From Lysobacterales bacterium (lineage in GTDB: Bacteria > Pseudomonadota > Gammaproteobacteria > Xanthomonadales > SZUA-38), in contig JANQOZ010000007.1 in assembly GCA_028285525.1 (NCBI GenBank), positions 61,365 through 125,364 of the forward strand: a DNA stretch of 64,000 nt, read 5' to 3'. Positions 8,428 through 17,687 of the stretch are shown here, piece by piece (positions within the stretch are counted from its first letter, which is position 1; every line of letters begins with the position of its first letter). The translations under genes and the position numbers were made by a program. The notes below the pieces were generated by a model, which was given only the letters and a program-made list of their open reading frames with translations, was not told the DNA's origin and did no database searches.

Positions 8428-9312
8428 TCAAAGGCCGTTGATAGGCAATTTCAGCATTAGGTTCCCATCGACATCAGTTGGGATTTCGCCGGCTCGCATG
8501 TTCACCTGCAGCGAGGGAAGGATCAGACGAGGCACGCTGAGCGTTGCGTCGCGCTCTGTCCTCATACGAATGAACGCCTCGCGAGTCTTACCGCCACCCA
8601 CGTGAATGTTGTTGGCCTTCTGCTCAGTTACTGTCGTTTCCCAGCGGATCTCCCGGCCGTTTGGCCCGTAGTCATGGCACATAAAGAGACGCATCTCGTC
8701 GGGAAGGGCCAGCACCTTCTGGATGCTGTCGTAGAGCTCGCCGGCGTCGCCGCCCGGGAAGTCCGCCCGGGCTGACCCGCCGTCGGGCATGAAAAGCGTG
8801 TCGCCGACAAAAGCGGCGTTGCCGATGACGTGCACCATGCAGGCCGGCGTATGGCCCGGAGTTGCCATCGCAAAGCCCTGCAGGCTGCCGATCTGATAGG
8901 TATCGCCATCGCTGAACAACACGTCGAACTGCGAGCCGTCGCGGCTGAAATCGCTCCCTTCATGGAAGACTTCGCCAAAGGTGCTCTGGACCTCGGTGAT
9001 CTTCCGGCTGATCCCGATTTGGCCGCCCAGCCTCGCCTTCAGATAGGGAGCCGCGCTGAGATGGTCGGCGTGGACATGGGTCTCAATCAGCCAGTCCAGT
9101 TTCATCTCCCGGCGCTCAATCTCTTCAATCAGTCCGTCAGCCTGCTCAAAGCTGAGCCGCCCTGATTCGTAGTCGAAGTCGGCGACGCTGTCGATAATCG
9201 CGCAGCGCTTCGTGACAGGGTCCGCAACCAGATAAGTGATGGTATTGGTGGCCTCGTCAAAAAAACCCGTAACCTGCGGGCTCGTTTCAATGCTGACTGG
9301 GTAATTCATCAC
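8428..9312 (-). CDS. Persulfide dioxygenase-like MBL-fold hydrolase (ETHE1/Blh type)
   Basis: A 294-residue metallo-beta-lactamase-fold protein with THVHADHLSA (H79, H81, D83, H84) and later metal ligands (ATPGHTPACMVHV; CHDYGPNGR). The CHDY and GPNGR segment is typical of ETHE1-like persulfide dioxygenases, which oxidise glutathione persulfide to sulfite using one iron. The next genes upstream in the same direction encode two YeeE/YedE-type channels, the context known for Blh in sulfide-responsive bigR operons. No bigR regulator is adjacent here. The start may be GTG 9312 or ATG 9309; AAAGGG lies upstream of both. Last gene of the operon, 51 bases after the channel gene. Confidence 0.85.
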   Translation of the reverse strand: MMNYPVSIETSPQVTGFFDEATNTITYLVADPVTKRCAIIDSVADFDYESGRLSFEQADGLIEEIERREMKLDWLIETHVHADHLSAAPYLKARLGGQIGISRKITEVQSTFGEVFHEGSDFSRDGSQFDVLFSDGDTYQIGSLQGFAMATPGHTPACMVHVIGNAAFVGDTLFMPDGGSARADFPGGDAGELYDSIQKVLALPDEMRLFMCHDYGPNGREIRWETTVTEQKANNIHVGGGKTREAFIRMRTERDATLSVPRLILPSLQVNMRAGEIPTDVDGNLMLKLPINGL

Positions 9313-9363
9313 TCGGACCCTTTAGCTCGCGGCGGGAATGCTCACGTCCGTTGCTCCTCAGAT

Positions 9364-9813
9364 TTAGGCGGTCTCTTTGACCGCTTCCCGCGGCTGCCGG
9401 CGAACGGCAGCTCGAACCGCCTTAACGGCTGCGATTCCCGCGATCATTGAAGCAACAAAAAGGATCACCTCACTCTTGCCGGTTCCCAGGGCTGGGAGCG
9501 CTCCGCCTGGACAGAAGCCCGCGATGCCCCAGCCGACCCCAAAGATGGCCGCTCCGCCAAGGAGCGACAGGTCGATATCCCGGCGGGCTGGGATGCGAAA
9601 GCTTTCGGCAAGGAAGGGCGCCGGCCGACGCAGCACCACCGCGTAGCCGGTCGCGGCCACCGTCAACGCACCTCCCATCACCAGCGCCAGGCTTGGATCC
9701 CAGGAACCGAGGAAGTCAAAAAAGTTGATGACTTTCGCGGGATTGATCATGCCCGACAAGGCAATTCCAAGCCCGAACAGCAGCCCAATCAAATAACTTG
9801 CCGCCAGACGCAT
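9364..9813 (-). CDS. YeeE/YedE-family sulfur transporter subunit (DUF6691/PmpB type)
   Basis: A 149-residue polytopic membrane protein with about four hydrophobic segments, two GxxxG-rich hairpins and the conserved GIAGFCPGGALPALG (about 108-122), whose Cys is the conserved channel cysteine of this family. YeeE/YedE proteins pass reduced sulfur species such as thiosulfate through the inner membrane. It starts three bases after the stop of the partner gene at 9817, so the two half-size channels are surely co-translated, and both precede a persulfide dioxygenase. Together they look like a reduced-sulfur import or detoxification module. Confidence 0.88.
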   Translation of the reverse strand: MRLAASYLIGLLFGLGIALSGMINPAKVINFFDFLGSWDPSLALVMGGALTVAATGYAVVLRRPAPFLAESFRIPARRDIDLSLLGGAAIFGVGWGIAGFCPGGALPALGTGKSEVILFVASMIAGIAAVKAVRAAVRRQPREAVKETA

Positions 9814-9816
9814 GGC

Positions 9817-10251
9817 TCAGCCTCCCAGCAGATGTCGCAGCACGAACACCGTCACGGCGGTGCTGGCCATGAACGTCAGCGTCGCCAGTATCGACCGCGG
9901 CGATAGCCTGGCAATGCCGCAGACGCCGTGCCCCGAGGTGCAGCCCGAGCCCAACGTCACGCCAACCCCCACCATAAGGCCGCCGACGATCAGCATCGTC
10001 GGTCCAACCGTCACCTGTACAGCTGGCATTTGGCCAGTCAGCGCCGTCAGCACCAGCGGACCACTGACCGCACCGGCAACAAAAGCGCCCCGCCAGAGCC
10101 AGTCGAGCCGGTCAGCCGGGCTCAGCAAGCCAGCTACGATGCCGGTTGCTCCCATAATGCGACCAAGAAATGCCATGAGCAGCACCGCCGCAAGGCCGAT
10201 CAGCGCACCGCCGGCCAACGACTGCCAGGGTGTGAAGGTTGTTTCGATCAT
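9817..10251 (-). CDS. YeeE/YedE-family sulfur transporter subunit (PmpA type)
   Basis: A 144-residue membrane protein, first gene of the three-gene leftward operon. It has about four hydrophobic segments and the signature LGSGCTSGHGVCGIARLS (about 101-118) with two cysteines; the GCTSGHGVCG motif is diagnostic of YeeE/YedE. It pairs with the DUF6691-type protein encoded three bases downstream; each resembles half of full-length YeeE, so they probably form one pore. Likely substrate: thiosulfate, polysulfide or a related reduced sulfur species. No obvious regulator binding site was identified upstream. Confidence 0.88.
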   Translation of the reverse strand: MIETTFTPWQSLAGGALIGLAAVLLMAFLGRIMGATGIVAGLLSPADRLDWLWRGAFVAGAVSGPLVLTALTGQMPAVQVTVGPTMLIVGGLMVGVGVTLGSGCTSGHGVCGIARLSPRSILATLTFMASTAVTVFVLRHLLGG

Positions 10252-10460
10252 GGCTGGGGCTACCGTCCCTAGTTTTCGCTATCTCAAGCTTAACAAGGCC
10301 GATGCAGCGGCTGTATGCGGAAGGTTACTACGTGGTCGGCACTCGGCGGCAAGCCGACACGCTGGCATAGGGCTGATTGCCCGAGCTTGGATGATTGATA
10401 AGGTTTGAAGTTGGAAGTCGACGGGGCTGGCGCCCCGCCGACTCAGGCAGATCAGGCTGG

Positions 10461-10988
10461 CTAGCCTTCCAGTCTGGCTGCGATGGTCTGTCGAGACTTG
10501 CCGAGCGACGCGGCGAGTTCCTCGGTCAGGAGGTCGAAAGCCGTACGCTGGGCGTTGCGGTCTGCCGCGCGAAGCTTCTCGCCTTTGGCGTCCAGCAGAG
10601 AAAGGCTTTTGTACACGTCGGCGAGCTTGAAAGGGTCGCAGCTTTCGAGCGCCTTTTCATTTTTGCGCGCTCGCGACTTCCATTGCTTGTCGACGCGCGG
10701 CTTGCCGTTCGATATGTGTGTCAGCACCTTGCGGGCTTCGGATTCGGTAATCATGGGTCTGGAGTGCTGCTCAAGCTCGTCGCGGCGGACGATCATGGTG
10801 AGCTGATCGCGCTTGAAAAAGACCCGAACAAAGTTTTTGGCGGTTTGACCCCAGATTTTTGCTCGTTTTAGCGACTGCAGCCGGCCGACGCCGTGCTGCT
10901 TGTGGATGATGATCTCGTTTTGTTCAGAAATAGCTGCGCTCCCGGTCGGATTTATTAGGGAACTCAACAGCTTACACGATTTCGACAC
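10461..10988 (-). CDS. CarD-like transcriptional regulator
   Basis: A 175-residue protein whose residues about 25-75 form a CarD/TRCF RNA-polymerase-interacting domain (IIIHKQHGVGRLQSL matches the Y-P-x-H-G-V-G-R-I core). Its C-terminal helical half has the CarD pattern (KPRVDKQWKSRARKNEKALESCDPFKLADVYKSLSLL, which is broken here only for description). CarD proteins bind the RNA polymerase beta subunit and stabilise open complexes. The first ~24 residues do not fit the domain, so the real start may be internal. The C-terminus ends in ELAASLGKSRQTIAARLEG. Monocistronic, between the sulfur operon and the DUF3604 gene. Confidence 0.75.
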   Translation of the reverse strand: MSKSCKLLSSLINPTGSAAISEQNEIIIHKQHGVGRLQSLKRAKIWGQTAKNFVRVFFKRDQLTMIVRRDELEQHSRPMITESEARKVLTHISNGKPRVDKQWKSRARKNEKALESCDPFKLADVYKSLSLLDAKGEKLRAADRNAQRTAFDLLTEELAASLGKSRQTIAARLEG

Positions 10989-11171
10989 AATTGTAAAAAG
11001 TCTGTGAACCGCCGAGGAAAAACGGCCGGTAAAACCGGCGCTTATCGGCTACAGCTAGTCCTGATTCCAACAAAGCGTTCCATGACGTCCACTCAATGGA
11101 GCGCCGAGGCAGCACACGGTCGGAATCGGCGCGGCGACAGCCAATAACGCTGTGTTATCGTCCGGCCAATC

Positions 11172-13208
11172 GTGTCGTGCGCAGCGCCAAAAGCTCACCT
11201 TTCCCGCCTGACCAGGCTGGCAATCGTCGGGCTCGTCGTGGCGTCCTGCGCGGCTCAAAATCCCGCCGATCTGGCGTCCGATCGGACCGTAGCTGCCGCA
11301 GCGAGCGACTGGCGCATCACGTACAGCGAGCCTCGAGCCCCCTGCACTGACCGCAATCGGACCCGCAACGCCTACTTCGGCGACCTGCATATTCATACGG
11401 CGTTCTCCTACGACGCCCGGCCGATCGGCACCGAAACCACGCCTGAGGACGCCTATCGTTTTGCCAGGGGAGGGCCGATCCCGATTCCGCCTTACGACGA
11501 TCAGGGCAACCCGGCAGGATTCCAGCGGCTGAGCGTGCCGTTGGACTTTGCGGCAGTGACCGACCATTCGGAATTTTTTGGCGACATGAAGCTGTGTTTT
11601 GATCCGGTTAGTCCCGTCTACGACGAGCCGGTCTGCCACCTGTTTCGCGTGGGAGAAGCTACGGGAATGCGCCCGTTCGCCCGCATCGTCAACATGCCCG
11701 AACCGAGTCGCATGGTTGAGATCTGCGGGAAGGAGGGCAAAGGCTGCAACGCCGCCGGCAGGGAGCTCTGGCGCCAAACCGTGGAGATGGCTGACGCGGC
11801 CTACGACCGTACGTCGGCCTGCACCTTCACCAGCTTTGTTGCCTATGAATACACGGGCACACCCAACGCAAACAATCTTCATCGCAACGTGATTTTCCGC
11901 AACAGCCAGGTCCCGGTGCAGCCGATCTCCTATATCGAAACGCCTTCGGATCAAGGGCTTTGGCAGCAGCTTAGCGAACGATGCCTCAAGGAAACCGACG
12001 GCTGTGACGTCCTTGCGATCCCGCACAACTCGAACCTCAGCGCCGGCGCCATGTTTCCGTCGTATGTCGGCAACTTTGAATCGGTGGAGACCGCGCGGGA
12101 CAAAGCCCGCCTGCGCAACGCCATGGAGCCGGTGATGGAGGTGTTCCAGCACAAAGGCAACTCTGAATGCTTCAATGGGTTTCCCGACATTCTCGGCGCG
12201 CCGGACGAGCTTTGCGAGACGGAGCAGGTGCTGAAGCTCGGGCGGGAAAATCCAACGGGCCGCGGTGCGCCGGTTGTCGACTTCTGTGAGGATCAGGAAA
12301 TCGGTCAGCGCGGCTTCATGCGAGTCGGCTGCATCTCGAAAAACGACTTCTACCGCAGCGTTCTGCTGACCGGCATGCAGGACGAGGCGGTCATCGGCAT
12401 CAACTCCTACAAGCTCGGCGTGATCGCGTCGACCGACACTCATATGTCGCTGTCCGGCGATACCGCTGAAGCCAGCTGGTCTGGGCACCTGGCTCCGGAG
12501 GTGGCGTTGACCGACCGGCTGACCCAGGTCGATTTTTTTGTGCGCAGCCTAGACGCCAATCCCGGTGGGCTGGCGGGGGTCTGGGCGGTCGAAAATTCTC
12601 GAGACGCCATCTTCGACGCCCTGCGCCGGCGTGAGGTGTTCGGCACCACCGGCAGCCGTATCCGACCCAGACTGTTTGGCGGCTGGGATTTCGACGAAGG
12701 CAGCTGTGAGCGTGCCGACCGGTCGGCGCTTGGGTATGAGTCCGGCGTGCCGATGGGCACCGACCTGCCGCCGGGACCCAAAGGGGCAGCACCGAGGCTG
12801 CTTGTCTACGGCTTTCGTGACCCGAATAGCGCACCTCTCCAGAAACTGCAGGTGATCAAAGGCTGGGTAGACCGGGAGCAGCGGTCTCGCTACGCGGTCA
12901 TCGACGTTGCTGGAGTGTTCGCCGGCGAAGGGCAAAGCGGCGAGATCGACCTTGAAACCGGCGAGTGGCGCGGCCCGGGATCAGAGAGCCTGTGTACGGT
13001 TTTTGTTGACCCCGATTTTGATCCGGCACTCCCGGCCTACTATTACCTGCGGGCGGTTGAGGTGCCTACGCTGCGCTGGAGCTGGCGGGCCTGTGTCGCG
13101 CTTCCCGAGAGCGAGCGCCCGGATGAATGCCGCAATTCCGCGCCGAAGACGCTTCAGGAAATGGCCTGGACTTCACCGATCTGGTATCTGCCCCCGACCG
13201 GCGACTGA
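11172..13208 (+). CDS. DUF3604 lipoprotein (PHP-like predicted hydrolase)
   Basis: A 678-residue protein read from GTG 11172. The N-terminus has a lipoprotein signal with lipobox LVVASC (Cys about residue 26). The body is DUF3604: NAYFGDLHIHTAFSYDA (metal-binding D-x-H-x-H as in PHP esterases), then DFAAVTDHSEFFGD, ALAIPHNSN-like DVLAIPHNSNLS and IASTDTHM, which supply the expected metal ligands. The family is a predicted metal-dependent phosphoesterase-like hydrolase of unknown substrate, usually exported. The gene converges on the DcaP-like porin and shares a hairpin with it. A long open frame on the opposite strand here is only its shadow. Confidence 0.85.
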   Translation: MSCAAPKAHLSRLTRLAIVGLVVASCAAQNPADLASDRTVAAAASDWRITYSEPRAPCTDRNRTRNAYFGDLHIHTAFSYDARPIGTETTPEDAYRFARGGPIPIPPYDDQGNPAGFQRLSVPLDFAAVTDHSEFFGDMKLCFDPVSPVYDEPVCHLFRVGEATGMRPFARIVNMPEPSRMVEICGKEGKGCNAAGRELWRQTVEMADAAYDRTSACTFTSFVAYEYTGTPNANNLHRNVIFRNSQVPVQPISYIETPSDQGLWQQLSERCLKETDGCDVLAIPHNSNLSAGAMFPSYVGNFESVETARDKARLRNAMEPVMEVFQHKGNSECFNGFPDILGAPDELCETEQVLKLGRENPTGRGAPVVDFCEDQEIGQRGFMRVGCISKNDFYRSVLLTGMQDEAVIGINSYKLGVIASTDTHMSLSGDTAEASWSGHLAPEVALTDRLTQVDFFVRSLDANPGGLAGVWAVENSRDAIFDALRRREVFGTTGSRIRPRLFGGWDFDEGSCERADRSALGYESGVPMGTDLPPGPKGAAPRLLVYGFRDPNSAPLQKLQVIKGWVDREQRSRYAVIDVAGVFAGEGQSGEIDLETGEWRGPGSESLCTVFVDPDFDPALPAYYYLRAVEVPTLRWSWRACVALPESERPDECRNSAPKTLQEMAWTSPIWYLPPTGD

Positions 13209-13215
13209 ATACGAC

Positions 13216-13238
13216 GAGGCCGGCGCGAGGCCGGCCTC
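13216..13238. terminator. Hairpin between convergent genes
   Basis: A perfect 9-bp inverted repeat, GAGGCCGGC (13216-13224) and GCCGGCCTC (13230-13238), eight bases after the DUF3604 stop and ten bases before the porin stop. No T-run on either side, so it may act as a bidirectional, possibly Rho-assisted or RNA-stabilising end. Confidence 0.45.
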
Positions 13239-13247
13239 ACCGATCGT

Positions 13248-14639
13248 TTAGAAGCTGTACTTGGTGGAGAACTGGAGCCGGTCGAGATTGCCGTCGGCGC
13301 CGCTGACCAGCTCGCGTTCCGCGTGCAGCAGCTCCACACCAATCTCCAGCTTCGGCCGCGGCTGGTAAATCAGGTTCAGGTGCACACTCATGGACTCATC
13401 GGTCACCGATGGTCCGGTCAGCGACGGGTCGTTGTCGATATCCAGGAACGACAGGGTGAAGCTTGACCGCCAGCGGCTGTTCCAGAAGTGCCGATAGGAC
13501 GCGAATGCGCCGGACGAGTCGATGGCCTCGAGCTCTCCGTTGGCGTCAATCACCGCACCGTTGGCGGTGTTCAGGCCCATGTAGCGACCCATGCCGCTGC
13601 CGGTGCTGACCATCCAGCGAAAGTCGTCCCGGTCGCCGACCCGCAGCGTGCCCGATGCGCTGATCCCGAACGCGGATTCGGAGTCGTCGATCCCGAGACC
13701 GGGGTCCTCAAAGTTTAGTTCACGGTAAATGCCTGCGACCACCAGATTGCCCCAGTCGCCAGCGCGGGTGTAGCGCGCTATGATGTCCGGCAGGCCGCCG
13801 TCATCGGTCGTGATGCGCGCGCCACCGCCGAAGGGCGTCAGGGTGGTTTCCCGGTTTTCCAAGGCAAACTGCCAGGGACCGGTGCTGTAGCGAAGCATGG
13901 GCTGGCGCTCGAATACCGTGCCTTCGGCCGGGCCAACAAAATCCAGGTTGTCGGGCAGCGCGCCAACATTTTGAAAGGTCGACCAGGTCTGGCCGATCAG
14001 CCATTTGCTGGTGGACAGGTAAGCGTGACGCATACGAGGCACGTACGAGTTGCTGACGCGCTCATTGCCTTCGGTGGTGACCAGGAAGTCCAGCTCCACA
14101 TAACCTTTCAGCGTGTCGCCGTTGGCGAGCTTGCGCTCGTTGCGGAAGAACAGCCGCGTTTCCCGAGCGTGCGAATCGAAGTCCGTGCTCTCGCCCTCGC
14201 CGCCGACGGGGATCAGACCGGGGACATAGAAATCTCGACCGAGCGACGTGGAGGGTAAGTCACCGTCGCTGTAGTTGCTGTAGATGGCGTCGGTTTTTAT
14301 GTAGCCGCCAAATACGTAGCTGTTAGTCGGCGCGTCGTCTTTGGGAGCGCTGGCGACCTTGCTGATCGCTTCTTTGGCCGATTCGCTGGCGGTTTGAAGG
14401 CGAGCATCCATCTCGCCAACCGTGGCTGCCTGCCGGCGGTTTTCTTCTTTGAGCGTGTAAAGCTCTCGCTGGGTCTGGTCTCGCTCTTTCAGGAGCTGCT
14501 CGACCAACATTTCCAGCTGACCCACCCGAGCGCTGAGCGCGTCAACGTCTGTGCCGTCAGCCAGGGCCGGATTGGCGGCTGCCAGCATGACCGCTGCGGC
14601 GATCAGCAGTGTGCTCAATAGCTTCTTAGTTTTTGGCAT
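13248..14639 (-). CDS. DcaP-like trimeric outer-membrane porin
   Basis: A 463-residue outer-membrane protein: signal peptide about 1-27 (ending NPALA), a coiled coil about 30-75 (VDALSARVGQLEMLVEQLL), then a beta-barrel with alternating pattern ending in the aromatic C-terminal residue F (LQFSTKYSF). The start of the barrel (YVFGGYIKTDAIYSNY) and the segment HAYLSTSKWLIGQTWSTF are characteristic of DcaP proteins, which form channels for organic acids. It is transcribed away from acs, sharing a 170-base intergenic region, so uptake of a carboxylate coupled to acetate metabolism is a reasonable inference. Confidence 0.85.
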   Translation of the reverse strand: MPKTKKLLSTLLIAAAVMLAAANPALADGTDVDALSARVGQLEMLVEQLLKERDQTQRELYTLKEENRRQAATVGEMDARLQTASESAKEAISKVASAPKDDAPTNSYVFGGYIKTDAIYSNYSDGDLPSTSLGRDFYVPGLIPVGGEGESTDFDSHARETRLFFRNERKLANGDTLKGYVELDFLVTTEGNERVSNSYVPRMRHAYLSTSKWLIGQTWSTFQNVGALPDNLDFVGPAEGTVFERQPMLRYSTGPWQFALENRETTLTPFGGGARITTDDGGLPDIIARYTRAGDWGNLVVAGIYRELNFEDPGLGIDDSESAFGISASGTLRVGDRDDFRWMVSTGSGMGRYMGLNTANGAVIDANGELEAIDSSGAFASYRHFWNSRWRSSFTLSFLDIDNDPSLTGPSVTDESMSVHLNLIYQPRPKLEIGVELLHAERELVSGADGNLDRLQFSTKYSF

Positions 14640-14703
14640 GAATCGTCCCTCCGCTTTGCTGAGGGCGATATTGCGCCTGTCTTGAGCGCCGGGATATTAG
14701 CCA

Positions 14704-14749
14704 AAGGTCTAACGGTGCGGGTTTTTGCTGATCGACCAAGGTCTAATGG
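14704..14749 (+). promoter_or_regulatory. Two direct repeats upstream of acs, possible CrbR sites
   Basis: AAGGTCTAACGG (14704-14715) and AAGGTCTAATGG (14738-14749) differ by one base and are 34 bp apart. The second copy extends to GACCAAGGTC, a GACC-N2-GGTC palindrome. A related GACCAAAGTC occurs near 23720 upstream of the DUF4212/symporter pair. Genes of this cluster are controlled by CrbR/ErdR-type regulators in other bacteria, so these are candidate operators; the binding site assignment is my inference. Confidence 0.4.
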
Positions 14750-14809
14750 AGCCGCACTTCTCGCGGCAGTATTTTGCATCTCATTGACTCGACTTATGAG
14801 GGGAACGTC

Positions 14810-16759
14810 ATGAATGCACCTGCCAGCTACCCGCCATCCGAGGAATACCGAGCGCGCTCACTCGTCAGCAACAGCGACTACGAGGCGATGTACGCCCGGT
14901 CCATTGATGATCCGGAGGGTTTCTGGCGGGACCAGGCGCGACGCCTGTCCTGGATCAAGCCCTTCAGCAAAGTGTCGGACGTTTCGTTTGACGCCAGCGA
15001 TCTGCACATCCGCTGGTTCGAAGACGGCACGCTGAACGCCTGCTACAACTGCGTCGATCGACATCTGGATCAGCACGGCGACGACGTCGCGATTATCTGG
15101 GAAGGAGACGAGCCCGACCGCGATGAAAAGATCACCTATGGCCAGCTCCACGAGCGAGTCTGCCGCTTTGCCAACGTACTCAAAGGGATGGGCGTCGAAA
15201 AAGGCGATCGGGTCACGCTGTATCTGCCTATGATTCCCGAGGCGGCGGTTGCGATGCTCGCCTGCGCCCGCATCGGCGCGGTACATTCGGTGGTATTCGG
15301 CGGTTTTTCACCCGACGCCCTGGCTGACCGCATCGTTGACTGTCGCTCAAAGGTTGTGGTGACCGCGGATCTCGGGCGGCGGGGCGGCAAGACCGTTCCG
15401 CTGAAGGCTAACGTTGACGAAGCGTGCACCCGTGCCGGCGTGATGGACACGCTCGAAGGTGTGCTGGTGGTTCGCAACGTCGGTGACGAAGTCGGCGCTA
15501 TGGACCACGACGTCTGGCTGCACGAGGCGGCCGCCGACGTCAGCGCCGAGTGTGAGGTCGAAGAAATGAACGCGGAGGATCCGCTGTTCATCCTGTACAC
15601 CTCGGGCAGCACGGGCAAACCCAAAGGGGTCCTGCACACCACAGGCGGCTATCTGCTCTACGCATCGCTGACCCACGAACTGGTGTTCGACTATCGCCCC
15701 GGCGACATCTATTGGTGTACGGCCGACGTGGGCTGGGTCACCGGCCACAGCTACATCGTTTACGGCCCGCTGGCCAACCGGGCCACCACCCTGATGTTCG
15801 AAGGGGTACCCAACTATCCAGACCCAGGCAGATTCTGGCAGGTGTGCGACAAGCACCAGGTCAACATCTGCTATACGGCCCCAACCGCCATTCGAGCGCT
15901 CATGGCGCACGGCGAGGAGCCGGTGAAAAAGGCCTCCCGCAGCAGCCTTCGTGTGCTGGGCTCGGTCGGTGAGCCCATCAACCCGGAAGCCTGGGAGTGG
16001 TACTACCACGTGGTGGGCGACGCTCGCTGTCCGATTGTCGACACCTGGTGGCAAACCGAAACGGGCGGCATTTTGATCACGCCGCTGCCCGGCGCCACCG
16101 ACCTGAAGCCGGGGTCAGCGACGCGGCCGTTTTTTGGCGTACGCCCGGCTCTGGTCGACGGTGAGGGCAACACGCTGGAGGGCGCCACCGAGGGCAACCT
16201 GGTGCTGCTGGGCTCGTGGCCCGGACAGATGCGCACGGTGTATGGAGACCATCAGCGCTTCATCGAAACGTACTTCTCCACCTTCCCCGGCACCTACTTT
16301 ACGGGTGACGGCGCCCGTCGCGACGAAGACGGCTATTTCTGGATTACCGGCCGGGTGGACGACGTGCTCAATATCTCCGGTCACCGGATGGGCACCGCCG
16401 AAATCGAAAGCTCACTGGTCGCGCATTCAGCGGTGGCTGAAGCCGCGGTGGTTGGCTATCCGCACGACGTAAAGGGTCAGGGCATCTATGTCTACGTGAC
16501 GCTGAACGCTGACCAGAGCCCCAGCGACGAACTCAGACTCGAGTTGCGCAACTGGGTTCGCAAGGATATCGGGCCGATTGCATCGCCGGACCTGATCCAG
16601 TGGGCACCCGGGCTGCCGAAAACCCGCTCTGGTAAAATCATGCGACGAATCCTGCGCAAGGTGGCCGCCAACGAGCATGAGAACCTCGGAGACGTATCCA
16701 CTCTGGCAGACCCAGGCGTTGTAGACGACCTGATCGACAACCGCATGAATCGCGCCTGA
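14810..16759 (+). CDS. acs: Acetyl-CoA synthetase
   Basis: A 649-residue enzyme, within the normal Acs length, starting at the ATG behind GAGGGGAACGTC. It makes acetyl-CoA from acetate, ATP and CoA via acetyl-AMP in the cytoplasm. Motifs: the P-loop-like [11 protein letters not shown], the acetate-pocket region with the Acs-specific tryptophan in [15 protein letters not shown], and the C-terminal [11 protein letters not shown] with catalytic K609, the lysine controlled by reversible acetylation in this family. It is followed 29 bases later by the crbR-type regulator, and the rest of the acetate-switch cluster lies downstream. Direct repeats upstream may bind that regulator. Confidence 0.96.
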   Translation: MNAPASYPPSEEYRARSLVSNSDYEAMYARSIDDPEGFWRDQARRLSWIKPFSKVSDVSFDASDLHIRWFEDGTLNACYNCVDRHLDQHGDDVAIIWEGDEPDRDEKITYGQLHERVCRFANVLKGMGVEKGDRVTLYLPMIPEAAVAMLACARIGAVHSVVFGGFSPDALADRIVDCRSKVVVTADLGRRGGKTVPLKANVDEACTRAGVMDTLEGVLVVRNVGDEVGAMDHDVWLHEAAADVSAECEVEEMNAEDPLFILYTSGSTGKPKGVLHTTGGYLLYASLTHELVFDYRPGDIYWCTADVGWVTGHSYIVYGPLANRATTLMFEGVPNYPDPGRFWQVCDKHQVNICYTAPTAIRALMAHGEEPVKKASRSSLRVLGSVGEPINPEAWEWYYHVVGDARCPIVDTWWQTETGGILITPLPGATDLKPGSATRPFFGVRPALVDGEGNTLEGATEGNLVLLGSWPGQMRTVYGDHQRFIETYFSTFPGTYFTGDGARRDEDGYFWITGRVDDVLNISGHRMGTAEIESSLVAHSAVAEAAVVGYPHDVKGQGIYVYVTLNADQSPSDELRLELRNWVRKDIGPIASPDLIQWAPGLPKTRSGKIMRRILRKVAANEHENLGDVSTLADPGVVDDLIDNRMNRA

Positions 16760-16788
16760 AACGGACCTGAAACGGACGAGATTCGGCG

Positions 16789-17508
16789 GTGCCGCAAGCA
16801 CAAGCCTTTGGAGAGCAACGCGTTATCGAAATGGAACTGGACCGGGTACTGATCGCTGACGACCATCCGCTGTTTCGCGGCGCCATGAGCCAGGCGCTCA
16901 AGGCCTGGGCGCCGACAGCGCAGGTGATGGAGGCTGGCTCCATGGACAGCCTGCAGGACATGATGGCGGACGCTGAAGAGCTGGATTTGCTGATGCTGGA
17001 TCTGCACATTCCGGGCGCAGACGGATTTTCCGCCCTGGTCTACGTGCGTGCCCAGCACCCGGATGTGCCGGTCATTATGGTGTCGGCCAACGAAGACGCG
17101 ACGGTGATCTCCCAGGCCAAGAGCCACGGTGCGGCGGGTTTTGTACCTAAATCGGCCAGCATGGACGAGATCGGCAAGGCGGTTGACCGCGTGCTCGCCG
17201 GCGAAACGAGCTTTCCCGACTGGGCCGACAGCTCCGACGCCGGCGACCCATCCGAGGTGCTGGCAAAAATGGCGACGCTGACACCGCAGCAGCAGCGCGT
17301 GCTTCGAATGGTCGGCAAGGGACTATTGAACAAGCAGATCGCTTATGACCTGCACGTGAGCGAGGCGACCATCAAGGCTCACCTGACGGCGATCATGCGC
17401 AAGCTGGGCGTCCGCAACCGCACCCAGGCGGTGGCGTTGGTCAATCAGCTGACGATCGCGCCGGGTTTTGGCGGTGAAAGCGGCATGAACGAAGGGGGAA
17501 CCCCCTAG
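16789..17508 (+). CDS. crbR: NarL/LuxR-family response regulator, CrbR/ErdR type
   Basis: A 239-residue regulator if GTG 16789 is used, or 225 residues from ATG 16831. A receiver domain with DD near the N-terminus and the phosphoacceptor in LMLDLHIPG is followed by a C-terminal LuxR helix-turn-helix (LTPQQQRVLRMVGKGLLNKQIA, then SEATIKAHLTAIMRKLGV). The position directly after acs and near a symporter-fused sensor kinase identifies it as the CrbR/ErdR regulator of the acetate switch. Its last 114 coding bases are duplicated at 20018-20131 on the far side of a foreign cassette, so the present C-terminal tail may be recombinant. The kinase gene that would normally converge on it now lies 2.7 kb away. 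Confidence 0.88.
   Translation: MPQAQAFGEQRVIEMELDRVLIADDHPLFRGAMSQALKAWAPTAQVMEAGSMDSLQDMMADAEELDLLMLDLHIPGADGFSALVYVRAQHPDVPVIMVSANEDATVISQAKSHGAAGFVPKSASMDEIGKAVDRVLAGETSFPDWADSSDAGDPSEVLAKMATLTPQQQRVLRMVGKGLLNKQIAYDLHVSEATIKAHLTAIMRKLGVRNRTQAVALVNQLTIAPGFGGESGMNEGGTP
17358..17471 (+). repeat. Direct repeat copy 1 (3' end of crbR)
   Basis: 114 bases that recur at 20018-20131 with two mismatches (112 of 114 identical by eye). It lies inside the HTH-encoding end of crbR. Similarity extends a further 17 bases upstream at about 12 of 17. The two copies bracket the 2.5-kb ArsR/SRPBCC/VOC cassette. Confidence 0.93.
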
Positions 17509-17687
17509 GCTCTTGTCTACTGCCTGGACGCCGCATCGAGCAAAACGTTATCGCTACATTGCACCGGGATGTTGCGTGTTCGGTCCCTGCTCTTTTAGGA
17601 CATCCTTGGGGTCTTTCGGAACGACAATAAACTCAACGACGCGAACAATCGATTACCATTCCTGGCCCTCCTGCTTGAAATTGAGTT

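Noticed and set aside
11055..12488. A 477-codon open frame on the minus strand
   Set aside because: It lies antisense to the DUF3604 gene, has no domain and reflects third-position GC bias.
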